From Acidobacteriota bacterium (GTDB lineage Bacteria > Acidobacteriota > Blastocatellia > Pyrinomonadales > Pyrinomonadaceae): a stretch of 16,936 nt of DNA. The first letter of the stretch is position 1; each line of letters begins with the position of its first letter. The stretch covers positions 1-16,936 of the forward strand of contig JAEWBM010000026.1 in assembly GCA_023391155.1 (NCBI GenBank). The letters are read 5' to 3'. The notes below the pieces were generated by a model that ran no database searches, was not told where the DNA came from, and was given only the letters and a program-made list of their open reading frames with translations. Shown here one piece after another: positions 15,734-16,936 of the stretch. Position numbers and translations under genes: made by a program.

Positions 15734-16339
15734 ATGAGTGAGAAGGCGATTAATCAATCGACCGCCAAGGCCTCGGCGAACAGTTTCTTTGGCCAGGGTG
15801 CGCGTAACGAAAGGGGAGCAGGTTCAGCCGAGGTTATCGGACACGCGGGGGCCGACCGCTGGCATAACCTGATCGTGTCAAACATTGCGATAGCGCTGGG
15901 CAGCCGGATGCACGGCCACAAAAGCGAGATCTATATCGGGAATATGCATGTAAAGCTGCGTGGGTCGATGTCGTGCTTTCCGGACGTCACACTGGTAAAT
16001 GGGGAGCCGAATTTCGCCGACCAATCCGCGACCACGCTTCTGAATCCGACCGTTATCGTCGACGTATTTTCAAGCTCTTCGAATTCGCTTGAAAAGACGA
16101 AAAAGCTCGAAAGCTTCCTCGAAATGCCAAGCATCAAGGAATGCCTGCTCGTAAAACAGGACGAAATGCGTTGCGAGCATTACGCCCGCCAGAACCAAAA
16201 GCAGTGGATCTATCGCATCTACAACGAACGCGACGACGTGATCTCGGTAGATTCGATCAACTGCAAGCTTTCGCTGCAGGAGATCTATTCAAATATCAAT
16301 CTCCGTTCCGCTGAAATCAGCTCAAAGGCCGTTAACTGA
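15734..16339 (+). CDS. Uma2 family protein (DUF820, PD-(D/E)xK nuclease fold)
   Basis: A 201-residue protein. The Uma2 core is clear: RWHNLIVSNIAIAL (His44), CFPDVTLVNGEP (Asp84), TLLNPTVIVDVFSSSSNSLEKTKK, then PSIKECLLVKQDEMRCEHY. The fold is restriction-endonuclease-like, but the biological role of Uma2 proteins is unclear. In most relatives I know of, the strand after NPTVI reads VEV; here Asp110 takes the place of that glutamate, with Lys123/Lys124 following. The N-terminal part is divergent. The ATG at 15734 with GGAG 12 nt upstream is preferred over a TTG at 15716, which overlaps that GGAG. No toxin-antitoxin or restriction partner is adjacent. Confidence 0.85.
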   Translation: MSEKAINQSTAKASANSFFGQGARNERGAGSAEVIGHAGADRWHNLIVSNIAIALGSRMHGHKSEIYIGNMHVKLRGSMSCFPDVTLVNGEPNFADQSATTLLNPTVIVDVFSSSSNSLEKTKKLESFLEMPSIKECLLVKQDEMRCEHYARQNQKQWIYRIYNERDDVISVDSINCKLSLQEIYSNINLRSAEISSKAVN

Positions 16340-16371
16340 TTCCCGCACCGCGACAGGGTCGGCCCGCTTGG

Positions 16372-16936
16372 TCACAAAAGGCTGAGCGGGTCGATCTGTA
16401 TGCTGAACGTGCGGCGGTCCGCGCCGAGCGATTCCGCATGCGGCAGGGCCCGTTCAAGCAATTCCCTCAGCTCTTTTCTCGAACTCGATTTTAAGATGAT
16501 CTGAAAGCGATACTCGCCCTTCAGCCGCGCGATCGATGCCGGCGCAGGCCCGAGAATGCGAGTGGCGCCCGACGCATTGTGATGGACCAGGGCCTCGCGA
16601 AGCTTATTGCCGGTTTTCAACGCGTACTCCCGGTCGCGGTGCTTGATGCCGATCGCCGCGAGGACGACAAAAGGCGGATAGCCCATTCGTTTCCGGTAGT
16701 TTAGCTCCGCCTTATAAAATCCCTCGTAATCCTGCGCAGCGGCATACCTCAATGCATAATGGTCCGGATAGTAGGTCTGAATAAGCACGCGGCCGGCCAG
16801 CTCCCCCGGCCCGGCACGCCCCGCAACCTGCGGCACAAGCTGAAACGTACGCTCGGCAGAGCGGAAGTCGGGAAGCCCCAGACCCATATCACCCGACACC
16901 ACACCGACAAGCGTCACATTGTGAAAATCGTGGCCC
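16372..16936 (-). CDS. priA: Primosomal protein N' (PriA helicase), C-terminal part only
   Basis: The frame enters from the right edge without a start and ends at TGA 16374-16372, giving 188 residues in the window. It opens with GHDFHNVTLVGVVSGDMGL and continues with FRSAERTFQLVPQVAGRAG, the motif V/VI region of the PriA helicase, then IQTYYPDHYAL, YRKRMGYPPF and the C-terminal domain ending in IQIDPLSLL. PriA restarts stalled replication forks. In motif VI the usual QVAGRAGR reads QVAGRAGP, with a CCG codon at 16807-16809 in place of the expected arginine. It is convergent with the Uma2 gene, 32 bp apart. Confidence 0.93.
   Translation of the reverse strand, partial: GHDFHNVTLVGVVSGDMGLGLPDFRSAERTFQLVPQVAGRAGPGELAGRVLIQTYYPDHYALRYAAAQDYEGFYKAELNYRKRMGYPPFVVLAAIGIKHRDREYALKTGNKLREALVHHNASGATRILGPAPASIARLKGEYRFQIILKSSSRKELRELLERALPHAESLGADRRTFSIQIDPLSLL

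Noticed and set aside
1..16936. CRISPR arrays, insertion sequences, integrases, tRNA or rRNA genes, prophage or defence islands
   Set aside because: No transposase or integrase motifs, no long spaced repeats and no cloverleaf-like stretch in the short gaps; Uma2 alone does not make a defence system.

Overview
The window looks like chromosomal DNA of a Gram-negative, LPS-making bacterium, most likely an Acidobacteriota member of the Blastocatellia/Pyrinomonadaceae type. This is inferred from the gene content: an OmpR-type winged helix fused through one membrane helix to a TolB-like propeller, secreted amidohydrolase-like proteins in tandem, an alpha/beta-hydrolase-LuxR regulator, a Uma2 protein and LpxD. 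Coding density is very high. There is no rRNA, tRNA, CRISPR array, insertion sequence or integrase, and no gene-free stretch over about 165 bp.

Layout. (1) Positions 1-2321, minus strand: a tight DCC thiol-oxidoreductase - DUF427 - mutS2 run; mutS2 leaves the window on the left. (2) 2388-3901, plus strand, divergent from the first: ada (alkylation repair and its regulator) and a DUF1203 gene 2 nt behind it. (3) 4005-8388, plus strand: three translationally coupled, secreted amidohydrolase-family proteins. Only the middle one keeps the metal-binding residues; the two flanking paralogs have lost them. (4) 8395-10521, minus strand: a membrane-anchored winged-helix/TolB-propeller regulator. Just upstream of its start are four direct repeats spaced exactly 11 bp apart, the usual geometry of an OmpR/PhoB-type operator. 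(5) 10684-11757, minus strand: an alpha/beta-hydrolase-LuxR regulator, divergent from mddA (methanethiol S-methyltransferase, 11892-12662). Their shared promoter region holds a perfect TGTCCCAA/TTGGGACA inverted repeat. (6) msrB (minus), then a class I methyltransferase (plus) overlapping a small HExxH metalloprotease-like gene. (7) lpxD (minus), a Uma2-family gene (plus), and the 3' end of priA (minus), which leaves the window on the right.

Functional picture. The left part is DNA repair and redox housekeeping. The centre is a secreted hydrolase-like cluster with a one-component membrane regulator beside it. The right part is methyl/sulfur chemistry (mddA, msrB, a SAM methyltransferase) plus envelope and replication-restart genes. 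The observations most worth following are the amidohydrolase triad with two metal-ligand-free members, the 11-bp operator-like array, an Arg-to-Pro change in helicase motif VI of PriA, and the mddA/LuxR divergent unit. I see no clear defence system or mobile element.
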